NCBI GenBank assembly: GCA_008477525.1
Contig: SPDT01000006.1
Span: 2,135,501-2,199,500 of the forward strand
DNA: 64,000 bases
Source of the DNA: Hypomyces perniciosus
Lineage: Eukaryota; Ascomycota; Sordariomycetes; Hypocreales; Hypocreaceae
Direction: 5' to 3'
Shown here: positions 1-13,200 of the stretch, piece after piece
How the letters are laid out: each line of letters begins with the position of its first letter
How positions within the stretch are numbered: the stretch's first letter is position 1
Program-made: the position numbers and the translations under genes
The notes under the pieces: generated by a model
The model's database searches: none
The model's input: only the letters and a program-made list of their open reading frames with translations
Told to the model about the DNA's origin: nothing

Positions 1-1586
1 GGATGTGTGTTGGCCGCTGAGTTTGTTGACTTCGATGCCGAGGAATGTTGTTGGTGCCCAAATCGCAATTGCCCAGGGCCTATATATGTATATAGCGTTA
101 GAAACGAATCAGCACTGACGGGGAGGGAGACTCACACGCCGCAGAGACAGACGAGAGTCGTTGCGGAGACGAAGCTCTTGGCAAGCGGCGCCATGGACAT
201 GGCTGCTGCGAAGAGGAGATGGCCGCCGATCCAAGCTGTCAGTAGATCGGGCTTTATCTCGTTCAACTTGTCAAGGATCCCTGCAACGGCCTGCGGGGGC
301 CGATGTGTATAAGTGCCATCGTCGGGGGACTTGATTATCATGGGCAAAAAGAAAGCACCCGCAAAGGTAACGCTTGAATACATAACCAGTGCTGTGCTTC
401 CAATCCGACCTATATCTCCCAGAGTATCTTCCGATTTCCTGGCCTCGGGTGGCAGGTCGTACCGGAAGTATGTCTCACCCACCCACGTTGTGCTGTAGAA
501 CAAGAACGGGAACCAACCGATCCAAGACCAGAACTGAGCCCAGCAGATGGTCTGCACGCGTGGAGGGAGATTGAGTAGCGTGGAGTAGATCTGCTGGAAC
601 ACCTTGAACAGGCTGTGATTTTTAGCGGGACCCTCAGATGCAGATATGAGGACTCGCTCCGTGACAGCCCAGCAAGTCAGGGCCGTTGACCCGAGCATAG
701 CGATGGAAGAGATGACGGTGAGTTGCTTGAACTGTGTATCACCAAGACTGGTGCCGAAGAGCTTCACCAAATCGATAGCTCCGGCGCCGTATCCGATTAT
801 GTGGCCGACAGCGTTCATGCGGCTGGCTATTTTGAGTGAGGCATTCTCATTTCAGCTACTCTGTCTGCCACGCTGCAAATGCAACTGTTGAATAGAGAGA
901 GTACTCACCCCAAGCAGCTCCCATCTGCTGCTTTTGAATCGGGAGCGTGTCAACGATGAGACTCTTGGAACATGACATGACTGGGCAGTATCAAAGCATT
1001 AGCAGCAGCTAAGAGAGAGAATGAAGTAGGAACTCATACCAACGTTGATGGCAAAATCAACAGCATAAATAGACAACACAGCCAGCACAATCGTCGGCTT
1101 CCTCGCCCTCTCCTCATCCCCAACAAGCCCCCCGACAATCTCCTTGGTGAATCCCAGCACAAGGAGGCACACAGAGACAATGGCCGCGCCAATGACCATC
1201 AAGGGCCGCCTCCTCCCCCATCGTGAGGTGCTCTCATCCGCAAGGACGCCGACAATAGGCTGGACAATCAGGCCCGAGAGCGGTCCAGCCACCCAGACCA
1301 GCGACGTGTTACTCTTCGTGAGGCCGAGATTGAGGAGGTAAGGCGTGCAATCTGCCCATTCTCTTGTTAGTTATAAGGGACAGGACAGGGGGGGGCGAGC
1401 ACCTGCGTACATGTCATTTCAATGCCCCATGTAAAGCTGCAACCCCCAAGAGTCAGCGCGCAATCCAGCTAATGGCAAGAAACGAGATCAAACGCACGTA
1501 ATCCCAATAGTGGTGAACGTGAGGAGAATCATCTGCACCATCTCAGAACTGCCCTTGATGGACGGATGCCCTACCAAGTTCGCCAT
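1..1586 (-). CDS. Sucrose/H+ symporter-like MFS (GPH-type) carrier, 3' end cut by window
   Basis: A plasma-membrane sugar carrier of the fungal sucrose/maltose type (S. pombe Sut1-like), expected to import disaccharide with protons. Six exons are visible: 1586-1498, 1436-1411, 1351-1040, 980-909, 826-136 and 79-<1; the joins keep frame and give 423 codons up to the edge. Family marks are TWGIEMTYCTPYLL at the second exon junction, GPLSGLIVQPIVGVLAD, the loop motif RWGRRRP, IVDTLPIQKQQ and, in the last exon, WAPTTFLGIEVNKLS. Many hydrophobic helices are evident. The start is the ATG at 1586, giving MANLVGHPS and then a first helix. The C-terminus lies outside the window. The assignment as a sugar carrier is firm; the exact substrate (sucrose, maltose or another glucoside) is inferred from the family. 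Confidence 0.88.
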
Positions 1587-2528
1587 GGCTCCTCTGCTCT
1601 GCGTGCGTGTGCGCTGCAGAGAGACGCAGAACCCTCACCGAATGGACGCGGGAGACGTGTCCTAATAAGCCGCTGGACTAGTTATTATGAGAAGAAAAAC
1701 AATATCTCGCAGCCCGTGAATGACATTGCGGTGTCGTTACGGAGTACTACGAAATGTTTTGCTGTGATGATAAGGGGTAGTGAGACGTCCAAGCTCTGTT
1801 CTGCCTTTTATTGCCCGTGTGTGGTGTCGTGTGCTGAATACGAAGCCTAAGCTATTAATAGTGCGCCTGGAACTGACCTGCATAGGTATCTACGAGTACG
1901 TATGAAGTACTTCGTACGCGTACTTACTCCATACATCTTATCATTCATCTCACTCTACAGAGTACGTCATGAATACCGGTACAAAATAAATCATTTGATG
2001 GTATCTTGCAACTGAAATCTCTCTACTCTTGCAGTATGGTAGCACACAATCCCACACCTCCTCTCTTCTTCCATTGAACTCGATCGCGTCCGCACACGCC
2101 TGACACCTGGCATTAACATCGCCAACGCCGTGGAAAATCCCCATGCATCTCATCTCATCCGGCTGCCATAACCCCCCCCCCCCTCTCAATGTGACCGAAG
2201 CTTGCCACCTCGTCCATCGGCCACCGTAGGGATGGATAGTACGCAATTCGGTTCCACGCAACCGAGAACGACAGTAGGAGCGGATAGAGCGGACCCAAGG
2301 GGCCATAAACATTCCATCGCTGTCATAAGCGAGGAGACAAGAAGAAGAAATCGAAAAAGGAAAAAGAGACCAAAGGAATGAAAACGCCTGGCTGCCAGTC
2401 CCCTAAAATGCCTTGTGTACATACGCATCTTCCCGATGCGAAACCTAAATTACCGGTAAATCAGTCCGTCGAATCATCTTTTATCCGCCGCGCGCCAACG
2501 CCGTGCTTAAAGCTCAATCATGCTGTGT
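1587..2528. other. Intergenic, no gene seen
   Basis: This space lies between the 5' end of the sugar carrier and the 3' end of the RhoGEF gene. It holds copies of the GTAC-GRA-GTAC type inverted repeat (near 1737-1750 and 1900-1925) and a C tract near 2170-2183. No reading frame here has family features. Confidence 0.6.
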
Positions 2529-5500
2529 CTATGAGTCGGCTAACTTCGCAAAATGCTTCGACCAGATCCAGCCCACTTGGTCTGTCGGGTCGTCCTGGTT
2601 CTTTGCAAGCCAAAGCTCGCCTTTCTCGGCGATGACATCAAAAATCTGTGAGTGAAATATCAGCACCTTCATGTCTCCCACCTCACCTCTCCCACACGTC
2701 TCAACTTACCTCGCCAGCTTGATATGTCAGATAAGGATATCCTGCCTCGTGCTTCGTCGTGGCAATGTTGAACTCGAATAATGATGCCGCCAACCAGAGG
2801 ATGTTGTATCCGTCTGCAGCGTGTGCACGTTCGCGCGATGATGCTCTTGATGACCGCTGGCTTTCCTCCGGACCATCTGGCAGTGGCAGGGCAGAGTGAA
2901 ACAGGTTTGAATATCTGCGACCCTCCTGTGGTTGATGATGAGCCGAATTGTATGTCGTATTAGAGTCACGCCGGTTCTGAGGTGCCGACTCGGTGCTTTG
3001 TCTTGGCAGTGCAGTAGAGTCAAAACTCCGGCCCGTGCTCGGTCGTGTCGATGTTTGGCCAGTCCCGGCAAGCGATCGCGAGCTCCCTGTTACCTCCGGT
3101 GATCTCGGGGATGCTAAGCTGGGTTGATAGTTTTGGACATTTGAATAAAAATCCCTATAGTAATACTGATGAGGGCTAGGTGCGGCCGTCGCTCCTGTTC
3201 CAGTCCCAGCACCACTTCCGCTTGCACTTCCGCCGGGAGAGAGAGTGAATGATCCGCTATGTCGCTTGCCAAAATCCGGAGCGGGGAGCACAGGTGCTGA
3301 CTCGCCGCTGATAGAACGTCCTCGTCCTCTAGTCTCGGTTTCCGACGGACGCGAGCGTGCCTTCAGCATGGCGTCGTCCACGCTTGTTGTCGTCGATTGG
3401 GACACCCTCCCTCCATATGTTGGGTTGATGATGCTAATGCTGGTCAACTGATCACGGGCGTACGGGAAATCTCGTTGGAAGGTGGCCACGATCTCCTCCA
3501 GATCTGGCACTTCGGGGGCATCGCTCAGCACCGACTTCATCTTCTCCTTCCATATCGCGTACCAGTTTGCCTGGATGTTGATAAAGTTCCCCAGGCAGAT
3601 GTTTCCAACCTTTTCTGTCAGTGCTGACAATTTTGGAAGCTCTTTGATCAATGTGTCGTTCAGAGCCTCATATTGCTCGACAAGCTCCTTAAGCTTTGGG
3701 TCCACGGTTTTACCCGCGCGTTTTAGCTGCTCTGACCGCTCATACACCACTCGTCGCTTCTGTCTCTTTTTCATTGCTAAGGAAGGGTTACCATAAGCTT
3801 TGATGACATGTTCGAATGGTTCAATAACGTGCTTCCGAACTTGGGCCAACTGTATCGATCAGCTACAATTCACAACTAATGGAATCCAAGGATACTTACA
3901 TGTTGCTCCAAAGCCACTTTCTCGAGATCGCGCAGGGAAATGTTGAACTGAACCCACTTGCTTTCGAGCTCGGGGTAATTGCCTGGTTGAAGCCTCATGA
4001 CCAGCTCGATTGCTGACATATACTGAAGGAACTCATGCACATATGATGACGTCTGTCTTGTGTAAGATTCGACGTCTCGCAGAACTACCTGCAATCGAAG
4101 GTAGTCATCACTGAACCTCTCTTCGAGTTTGGCATACACCGGGTCCTCAGGAGGTCGATTGCCCCCCTGGAGCTTGTCGACCCTTTTTCCAAAGGCACGT
4201 GCGAGTCCAGCCTTGACGTCAGACTCTTTTCTTTTCCTACCCACGATCTGTCCGACCAGCTCAAAGTTCTTTTTGGTCTTATTAATCTCGATAATTGCCT
4301 CTTCCAAAGCTTCTTTGGCCGCCACAAGTGCCTCTCGATCTGGATGGTCTTGGGGCGTATGCTGTAGGAGTGTGATGATCAGATTAGGGTACTTGGTAAG
4401 TCTCTGCATTGGTTTGATGAGAAGGGAATCCAAGTCCCAGGCGGCCGTCAGATCCTTCGCTACCTCGTTGCACTCATTCAACCACACTTTGACTGCGGGG
4501 TCCAGCTGAATTTGAATGAGCCTTTTTGCAGCCTGATCGCTGTTCCTCAGGAAGCCCTCGTGAGCCAGCTTCATCTTTTCGATGTTGGTCTGGAAGACGG
4601 GGCCAATAGAAGTCGCACGGTCCTTAGTGTCGCTGATATCGCCCGTAGAGATCTGGCTCGGCTCTGAATAAAGAGAGTCTTCTCTTGAAACTGGCGTTCT
4701 TGGGATTTTGGGGACATAAACTCCGGCGACTACTTCCTTGATTTGGGCAAGAAAAGAAGTATGGAACTCGATGATGTCATCGCTGTTTCTGAATATCAGC
4801 TTCACTGTTTTGGAGTCTAGATTAGGGCAGGCCTCTGCGGTGCCCTTATATATCTCCTCAACAATATTCATGTCCCGCACAAAGACAGCCTCTGTATCAA
4901 CGAGTTCTTTGATCACGTTTCGGCGCTGAACCAAGCGATGTCTCTCCTTGTCGCTTAGCTCCTCGCTCTGCTGAACGAATGATTTGGTGTCGCTATCAGC
5001 TGGGGTTTGGCTTCCGAAGTAATGGTCTGCTGTGTCACTCGTAGTCAAATCCATAGACTGTGGAGTCTCTAATTGAGAGATAAATTCTGCACTCCCTCCC
5101 TCGGAGTTTATCAATATACTGTCGTAATGCGACTGCTCGTAAAACACACTGGATGGCCTGGACTCCAAGATAGAGCCTGGCCTAGATCCCGGAACAGGGG
5201 GCGGCTCGTGGCTTGGCGAAGGGAGGTACGAGAGGCTTGTACTAGGCTCTGGCGTTAGATATGGAATCGAAAATTCCTCCCCAGTATCGACATTTGGGAG
5301 GTGTTGCTGATTGAATTGGGTGGACGACAGAGTTGAATCATTTGAAAGGCGAATTCCCGATTCGTCATAGGGGATACTCCTCAAGGAGGAATCATCAGGC
5401 TCGAAAACAGCACTTTGGTCGTATGCCGAGGATTGCTCGATTTGCATCCTGGACGAGTTCAGCGCCTCGGTGTCAAGACTATCAAGGGAGAAATCAGTCC

Positions 5501-8357
5501 ATGCTGATAGCTGACTTAGTCTGTCCGCCTTTGACCTTGAAGAAGAAGGCGGCACCATTAGCCTATTAGATGAGTCTGCGGTAGACTGCTGATCATAGGA
5601 AGGGTAGAGAAGGTCGTCAAAGGTTTCAACATCCGATGATCCGCACGTAGAAGCCCTGCGTGATGGGGGATTATCGTCATATCGGTATGAAGACTGACGC
5701 TCCTCCATGCCGTCACGGTCGTCATCTATCTCCTCGGTACATGCATCTGTGGCAGCATCATCAATCTCGTGCCGAGTGTTGTGTGCCACCACCTGCCCGC
5801 TATCAAGCTCCGAGTGACAGTCGGATTCGTCATGAATGTCAAGTCGTGGGAATGGGGTTGTTGGTTCAGCTTCCCGGGAAGCTGTGGGCACATCGTGAGG
5901 TTGGGGCAATATTGTAACGGAAGTTTGATAAAATCGTTCCGTATGAGAGACGAAGCTATCATCTTCTACATTCTCATCGCAGTAGGCACCTGGGACAACA
6001 TGCTCCCCCCTGTAACGTTGTGCTACAGCTGTCTCGGAGGAGCTCTGAAGAGTCGTGTGATTGGTCGGCAGTTGTCTCGGAGAAAGAAGCTGGTCCTCAA
6101 AGGGATACTGATACCCCGTCCGGACAAGTGTCTGTACTAGTATTTGAGAGTCGGGGGATTGGGTGAATGTGATTGGAGTGTTTGAGAGCGACTGAGCCGA
6201 GACGGGGGGTTCGGTCTGAGGTTCCACATCGAACTCCGTTGTTGCAGAGGCCACCGATACGGCTGAGAGCCTTCGTTCCACACTACTGATGGGTGGGGTG
6301 AGGTCGGGGAAACTTCCTGGGACACTCAGCGCCGGTAAATCCTCATCATGCTTGAGAGATGATGCTATGATATGCTCTGAAATCAGGTCGGTTGCTGTCT
6401 TCAGAGGGGGTGCGGGGCTCTTCGTGGTCTCGGGGACAGCTGCAATCGGGGGGTTTATAGCTGGTTCTGTTGCCGGTTCTGACGAAGGGTCTGTTCGTGC
6501 TTCGATGCTCGTGTCCCTTTCCGCGGAGTCCTCATTTGTAATATCGTTCTCCACGGCTGCCGTTGGGACAGAAGATGCCGCGGCTGCTGCTGCTGAGATC
6601 TTGGCTTTTGCAGCCGCATCCATCTCCTTCTGTCTCCTCTCCACCGCTTTCTGGCGCGCCTCAAAGGCTTGACTTTCGCGGATAGACTTGGTGTATGCTA
6701 ATCTGATATGCTCTCGACGCTGTTCAAAGTCTATAGGCCCGACTGATATCTTCCTACTACGTCTTGCCGCTGAATCGTTCGCCCTTGATGATGCGGAGTC
6801 TTTGGCATTTGCTTTTGTGGGAGATTTTGGCTTGGCCGTCTCTTTCATTCGGGAACTGGCTGTTGATGCAAGTGAAACCGGTTGTCGTGGCCGGGAGCTC
6901 CTCAATGGCGGTGAAAGCTTGGAGGGCCCAGTACCAATGTACGCCTGGAGCCTTGTATTGCTGCTGATTGGTGTAACCAAAGTTGAAGGAGGCGGTTTTC
7001 GACTCGGTTGCGTAGGTGTTTTCATTCCGAATATCGGGGGACCTGTTTTCAATGCTTTGCCATTCACCTGCGATCTCCTAAAGGTAGAAGGGGAATTTGA
7101 GCGGGTGGAAGATGGACTCGAGTTGGTGGGGCTGTTCAACCTTCTAATGGAAACAGGCAACCTTGAAGCAGTCGTGGGCAGGTTGGAGGCTGAAAGGGTC
7201 GAGCTCTCAGAAGCTCGTTTGCGGACGGCGGGTGCAGCTGACGTTGCAATGGAAACGTCGCTGTGGGATCGCCCATGAGCCTTGGGCGCTGCCTCCTGGT
7301 TTGCGTGAACGTCTCGGTACCAGCTCGATGGGGAAGTTGGCTCTGCATCTGGATCAGAAAAACTGCGTTGATGTCCCACGAGTCCATGAAGACTAGAATC
7401 CGATGTCCTTCGCGGATGAAAGTTGTTGATTCCGAACCCAGCGGCCGAAGGGTCGCGCAGCTCCGGCGGGATTTCGCCAAAAAGCAGGCCTGGCGATCGG
7501 GAACTGAAATTCGGAGAGGGTAGCCGTGATTGGGAAGCTTGAGGTGGGGATTTGGGTGGTAGATGTGTCATGGACTTGGTGGCGATTGAGTTTCCGTTAG
7601 CGGAACTTGGAGGTTTCCCGACGCGGCTGGCGAAGGACTGCGAGCTGCTCGACACTTGATCCTGTGCAACGAACTTGGGCCTCTGTGAACGACCCAGCGA
7701 CAGCGTCGAAGTTTGTTGCGTTTCTCTCGATGATGCTGGAGTTGTTCCAGAGCGAAGGTTTGTGTACGCTGCGGAGCTGCTCTGGGGCTTTGGCTTGGCC
7801 GGATCCTGCCTTAGTCGTCCCGCTGGCACGTCTTGGCGCAGAGGAAGCCTCGGGATAGAATTGGTGCCGCTCTTCTGATCGAAGCGTTTCTTCAGATCCT
7901 TGACACTCGGTTGACCAGCCTGCGAGGATCTCGACGTCACAGCTGACCTGCTGTCAAGAGGGCTTGAGACGGAACGCAAGTTCTGCCGACCGGGATTGCG
8001 ATTTGTGGGTAGTTGGAGATGCCTTGCATTGGTCCCATCACTGTTGGGACGCAACGCCGGCTGCGGGACTGATGAGGCCATTGGGAGGCTTTCTGGTTCG
8101 CTACGTTTGGGGCTCAAGGCTCGGTAGCTCTTGTAAAAATCGTCGGGTTCTAAGGTGGCAGCGGCATGATGGGCGAGCACTTGGGCATTGGTGTTGGCAG
8201 CAGAGGCGGAGTCGTGATTGGCAGTCGAGTAGGACACGGGAGCGTTCGAGGGGTCGTGGACATCGAGACGGGAGAGATGGTGAGCGTGCGGATGGGGGTC
8301 GAGGATGCCATTGTGGCTGTCTAGCAGGCCACCAGAAGCGTCCAAGTCCGGGTCCAT
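2529..8357 (-). CDS. Large Rho/Cdc42 guanine nucleotide exchange factor (DH-BAR-SH3, Tuba-like)
   Basis: Exchange factor expected to load a Rho-family GTPase with GTP at membranes, for polarity or septation. Three exons, 8357-3900, 3849-2710 and 2645-2529, with phase-0 introns of 50 and 64 bp, give about 1904 residues. Residues 1 to about 1130 are Ser/Pro-rich and probably disordered, with proline motifs such as PPPVPGSRP. A DH (RhoGEF) domain spans about 1135-1370 (KELVDTEAVFVRDMNIVEE; LIKPMQRLTKYPNLI). A BAR domain follows (about 1400-1600, including the QANWYAIWKEKM stretch). The C-terminus is an SH3-like domain (LFEFN, YQAGE, GELWLAKN, GWIWSKHFAKL) split by the second intron. The order DH-BAR-SH3 matches the Tuba/DNMBP group. 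The target GTPase is not evident from sequence. The start at 8357 opens a continuous 1486-codon exon. Confidence 0.9.
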
Positions 8358-10279
8358 GGTGGGAATGGCCAGAGCCTGGGCCGGGACATCACAGTCAGGC
8401 GGCGGCCGCTGCTGCTGCTACTGCTACTGCTGCTCTGGCTCTATTGGCTCTATGGGTTATGCAGGCTCTGCTGACGGAACGACAGGTCGGGGCACGACAC
8501 GAGGCCCACGCTGCACCAGCAAGCATCGAAGCGTTGGGATAGGCGGCGGGTTTTTGGCGTTGGCACCTCCTCCTTTCTGCCCATGGACGGACGGACGGAC
8601 AGGCTGAATGGGATGGGATTGGGTTGGATTGGACGGAAATGGATTATGCGGTCGTGTCCGGTCGACGTGGGACGTGGGCTTTGCTCTTTGGACTCACTCT
8701 GTGAGACGTGACTGAGAGGGGAGGGAGGGTGGTGATTGGAAGCTATTGGGGAATTGGTCATCGAGGAGCTCCAAGCCTGCTGCAGCGACTACTCTACTAC
8801 TGGACTGGATGCGACGACCAGGGAGGGTGGATGATCAATGGAGTCCACCTGCTAAATTGCCTGCCTGCCCAGTGGCCCCCAGCAGCCCTGTCTAGCAGCC
8901 TGGTCCTGGCTCATCACTGATCCCAGGTTTCCAGTGCGAATGTACACAACACGATACATACCTAGGGAGTAGTAGTGGCAGGCAACGTAGCACTGGCCAC
9001 TGGTAGGCGTTTAACCGCAAAAAAAAATTTACCTACAGAGCAGAACCGTCACAGTGTGCCTCCCTCACTGCTCCGAGTCTGTGGCTGTCGGCATGCAAAC
9101 ACCTGTAGGTGCCCTGGCTGGCTAACGCGCTATAAGGCGTTAGCGCCCTCTTCTCTCACTCTCTGTGATGCAAGCCTCAAACAAACGCGGGCATTGGCTC
9201 GCTTGCTTTGTTTCTTCTGCCTGTTTCCCGCCAGTCGCAGCATGCAATTTAAGGACGCCCGTCTGGTCCGATCTCCATCGCCCAGGAGACGCTCATCTAT
9301 TTGAGAACAAGGGGCTGATTGGGACCAAGCCACTTGGGGATGGGACCTGACAAGCAAAGCAAAGCAACGCAAAGCAGCCTCGAGTCCTTGGCACTCGCTG
9401 TGCTCCGTGCTGCATAGGTTAGTAGGTAGCATTACTAGTACTAGTACTACGAAGTACTTGCACAACAAGGCGATCCCGGGGAAAAGTAAAAAGAAATGAT
9501 GAATAGAATAGTGGTAGTGGTAGTAATGCTGGTCGTAAAAAACAAACAGCAGAACATCTCAGAATACCGTTGATATGGAAATTCTTACAAATACTACGGA
9601 GTACGGAGTAGTGCGAAATACTTCGCAGCAGTGCTAATGTTCCACGTCTTGTCCAGACTAAAGTTCTTTTTAGTGCTTATTAGGTAGTACTGCTAAAGTA
9701 GCCCATAAATAGTAGGTATGGAGCACTGCTATCAGGAACACTGGCCGCTGAGCCTCACAGTGGAGGTATTGCGTCTGCAAGCCACCGACTTAGAACCAAG
9801 AATGCGGTTTTATCTGCCAAAAACATGTGTTCAGACCCTCTACTTCGTATTAGTATCAGATGGATCCTTGATGGCGCAGCTTCATCAGACGATGCTGCTA
9901 TTGGAAAGCCTCTGCAACTAGTACTTTGTATCTATTGCACACGAAATAAGCATCTGGCTGCCAGGTGCCCGCATGTACTCGTAATATGTATGTACTCCAT
10001 ATGTATGCACTTTGTATCTCTTAATTCTCTCCCTCCGATCGCGATCGATCTCCCGGACGCGCGACCGACGGAACCTAGTCGGCCCTAGCCAGCTAGTCCG
10101 GTATTTGATGAATCCTTCGAAACGGTGCAAAAACACAAGCCTCACTTGTTAGATAGCGTGTCAGCCACACCAGCACCTGTCTTAGCCACCCGACTGATTG
10201 TCTAAGTCCTCTTTAACGCGTTGCTTTCGTACCATCACCATTCATCGCGACATTGCACTTTCAGCCAACTTCCAAAAAC
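8358..10279. other. Divergent intergenic region upstream of RhoGEF and TERT
   Basis: This is a 1.9 kb gene-free stretch serving as promoter space for both neighbours. It contains imperfect GCT/CTG-rich repeats at 8400-8460, GGACG repeats near 8585-8600, CAAAG repeats near 9350-9375, and dense GTA/TAC repeats with GTAC-GRA-GTAC units at 9430-9480 and 9590-9640. I see no credible coding region. Confidence 0.6.
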
Positions 10280-13200
10280 ATGGCACAGGGCCGTAAGCGG
10301 AAACGCAATGGGAAAGACGCGTCGGAACACAAACCCCCCGTCTCTTCCAGTGTTGGCTCGCCAGTTCAAAGGGATCTGCTGGTGCAGTGCTACCCATATG
10401 TCCGCACATTGAGAGACCATGTCCTCTCTCAGCTTCCGGACAGCTCGAGGCTTAGGCGAAAGAAGATTGCCAGGCTGGGGGCGAATTCGGACTGCAGTGA
10501 AATCGAGTCGCAGCTCGCTCATGTCCTCGATACTGCTTTAGTTTGTACCACGCAAACATCACTCAAATCCGAGTCTGAGGAAACCAGATGGCAGCAGTGG
10601 TTGTACTTCACTCAGAAAGGAGATGAATCCTACGTGACCCTTTCAGATGGGATACCGTCCTCAATTGCAAATCAGTCCGAGGTTGGTCGCTTTCCCAAGG
10701 TGCATGTCATGAAGCAAGGCTAAGTAGCCTAGATTATCGACTTCGTTATTTGGTTGCTTTTCTCGCGAGAGACCGGAGCCTGGCCCAAACATCTTCTGTG
10801 CGATGGCTTCCGAACAAGTAAAAACGTCAAAGATTGTGAATCAGTGCGCAGCACAATCCCCGGAATTCTCAGCCGATATCCCAATTTCCACGTTAAAGCA
10901 CTGAGGGAGGCACCATGGCCACACCTCCTGGCCCTTCTGGGGCAATCGGGTGAAAGAGTCATGATCAATTTGCTGGTTGATTGTTCCATCTTCGTAAAAG
11001 TTGACGCAGGCCTGCACAACTACTATCAGCTTAGTGGTAGGCAACCCACTGGTATTCCTGGACCAACTACTTCTAACGTAACCAGGGGTCCCTTTATCAG
11101 AGCTGAGTGTTGCTGCCAAAGCCTCCAACAACAGTCCAAAGATCCAAACGCGCAAGCCATCGGAGGTCACGCTCGTAAGAAGCCGAATATTCTATGCAAA
11201 ACCGGCCATGACAGCAAAAGGCTTGGTTCAGCCCGGTTTCAGACATATTCGTATGTTCAACAAACTTATGTTTGCCAAATGATCGATAGCTTACAAGAGC
11301 AGATGCCCTCAATCGACTTACCTACACCCAAGAGCTGGTACACCCTGACCACTCTCCAAGCCGCAAGGCATTGACGGAAATCCGGCAGCTAAACGAAGCC
11401 CACACAACTCGGCTTATGATGTACATCTTTCCCCGCCAATTCGGGCTACACAACGTGTTCACTTCCGAGGTCAACACTACACAGACTGCTCAGAAGTTCC
11501 AGGACTACACGCTGCGCGAGGAGGAAATTGCAAAGGCTATGGCAAACGACAAAGCCCTCTCCGAAGACCGACTCCCAAAACTGCCCAGGAGGCTGAGAGG
11601 GCCCGCGAAAGAACTTGTCCAGCGACTCCAAATTCTTCACGGTCGTTGCTCTTATTTTGAACTCCTCAGGCACTACTGTCCAAGTAGCATTGACGGCTCA
11701 CACCGACTTAAGAAGTCCAGCTCGAGTCGAGATCCTATTTCTGGAGCCAAAACAGTACACCAGCTGTCCACCGCTCATGGAGTCTCTCAGAGGGATTTAC
11801 AGGCAAAGCGACATACGCGGAAACGGCATTTAAATCCTCAATTGTCCCATGCGTTCCAAAACAACTCTCTAGTGGACCTGGCATCACCGACTTCTCATGT
11901 TTCAGCCTTCTGTCAGGCTGTATTGTGCAAGATAATTCCTGACAAGTTCTGGGGTGATGGTGGAAATTGCCACAACAAGGCAGTATTTCTGCGGAAAATA
12001 GACCATTTTATTAAGCTACGACGGTTTGAAGCCATTTCACTCCATGAACTCGCACAAGACTTCAAGGTAAATTTGAGATATGGTGTCTCGCAAATCCCCC
12101 TGTTTGGCATATTTAACCAAGTACTCTCTAGATCACGGAGCTTGCCTGGCTCCAGTCCCCTAGCTGTGAAGGCCGGAAATCCAGCCAGACCGACACGAAC
12201 AAACGATATGAGATATTTCACGAATTTCTTTACTATGTGTTTGACTCACTCTTGATACCCCTGATTAGAAGCAATTTCTACGTTACGGAGTCCAATACCC
12301 ACCGATTCCAAGTGTTTTACTTTCGTCATGATGTCTGGAGATTAGTTGCAGAGCCTGGAATGTCCGATCTCAGGGCGAGCATGTTTGAAGAGATCAAGCT
12401 AAACGAAGCCAAGCAAATTCTCGATTCCAGGAGGCTTGGGTTCAGTCAGATTCGACTGTTGCCCAAGGGCACCAAATTGCGTCCGATCACGAACCTTAGA
12501 CGCAGATGTATCCGCGATGGCAAAGGGAATAGAGTTCTCTGCCCTAGCATCAATTCTGTCCTTGCACCCATTCACACCGTGTTGAAACTAGAAAAGGTAT
12601 GTATCGGGGCTGGTCTACTATTGAGATGGAGCTGACTGACTTGATCTAGGAAATCAACCCATCCAAACTGGGATCAACGCTTTTCGCTGTTGGCGATATT
12701 TATGAGTGTTTGAAATCATTCAAGAATTCTATGGGATCCAATCAGCACACATTTTACTTTGCAAAAGTTGATGTCAAGGCTGCTTTTGACACCATACCAC
12801 AAGCAGCCGTTGTCAAACTCATGGGCTCGGTCCCAAGCCAGAAGCAATACACCATAACGAAACACGCCGAAGTGAAACCCGGTGATACTACAGCGCTGGC
12901 AAATGGTACGGCTGTAGCCAAACCCAGCCGACGGTGGCATGCAACCGCAGTAACGCAACGACAACCACCCGCGTTCTTGGACCGCCTAGAGAACAACATA
13001 GGAGCAAGGAAGAAGAACACTGTATTTGTTGACAACGCGGCTCCCAGACCTTTCGATGTTCATGCGCTACTGAGTCTCATAGCTGAGCATGTTGGACAAA
13101 ACATCGTCAAGATTGGAAAGAAGTATTATCGACAAAAGAAGGGCATCCCGCAAGGCTCTGTCCTATCATCTTTCTTGTGTAACTACTTCTACGCTGATCT

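Noticed and set aside
6688..7278. 196-codon open frame antisense to the RhoGEF
   Set aside because: It is a shadow of the Ser/Pro-rich first exon; no domain, and its ends do not fit splice sites or a promoter.
9420..9640. Possible telomeric or telomerase-RNA template sequence near TERT
   Set aside because: No TTAGGG/CCCTAA repeat or template-like stretch was found; the repeats here are GTA/TAC based.
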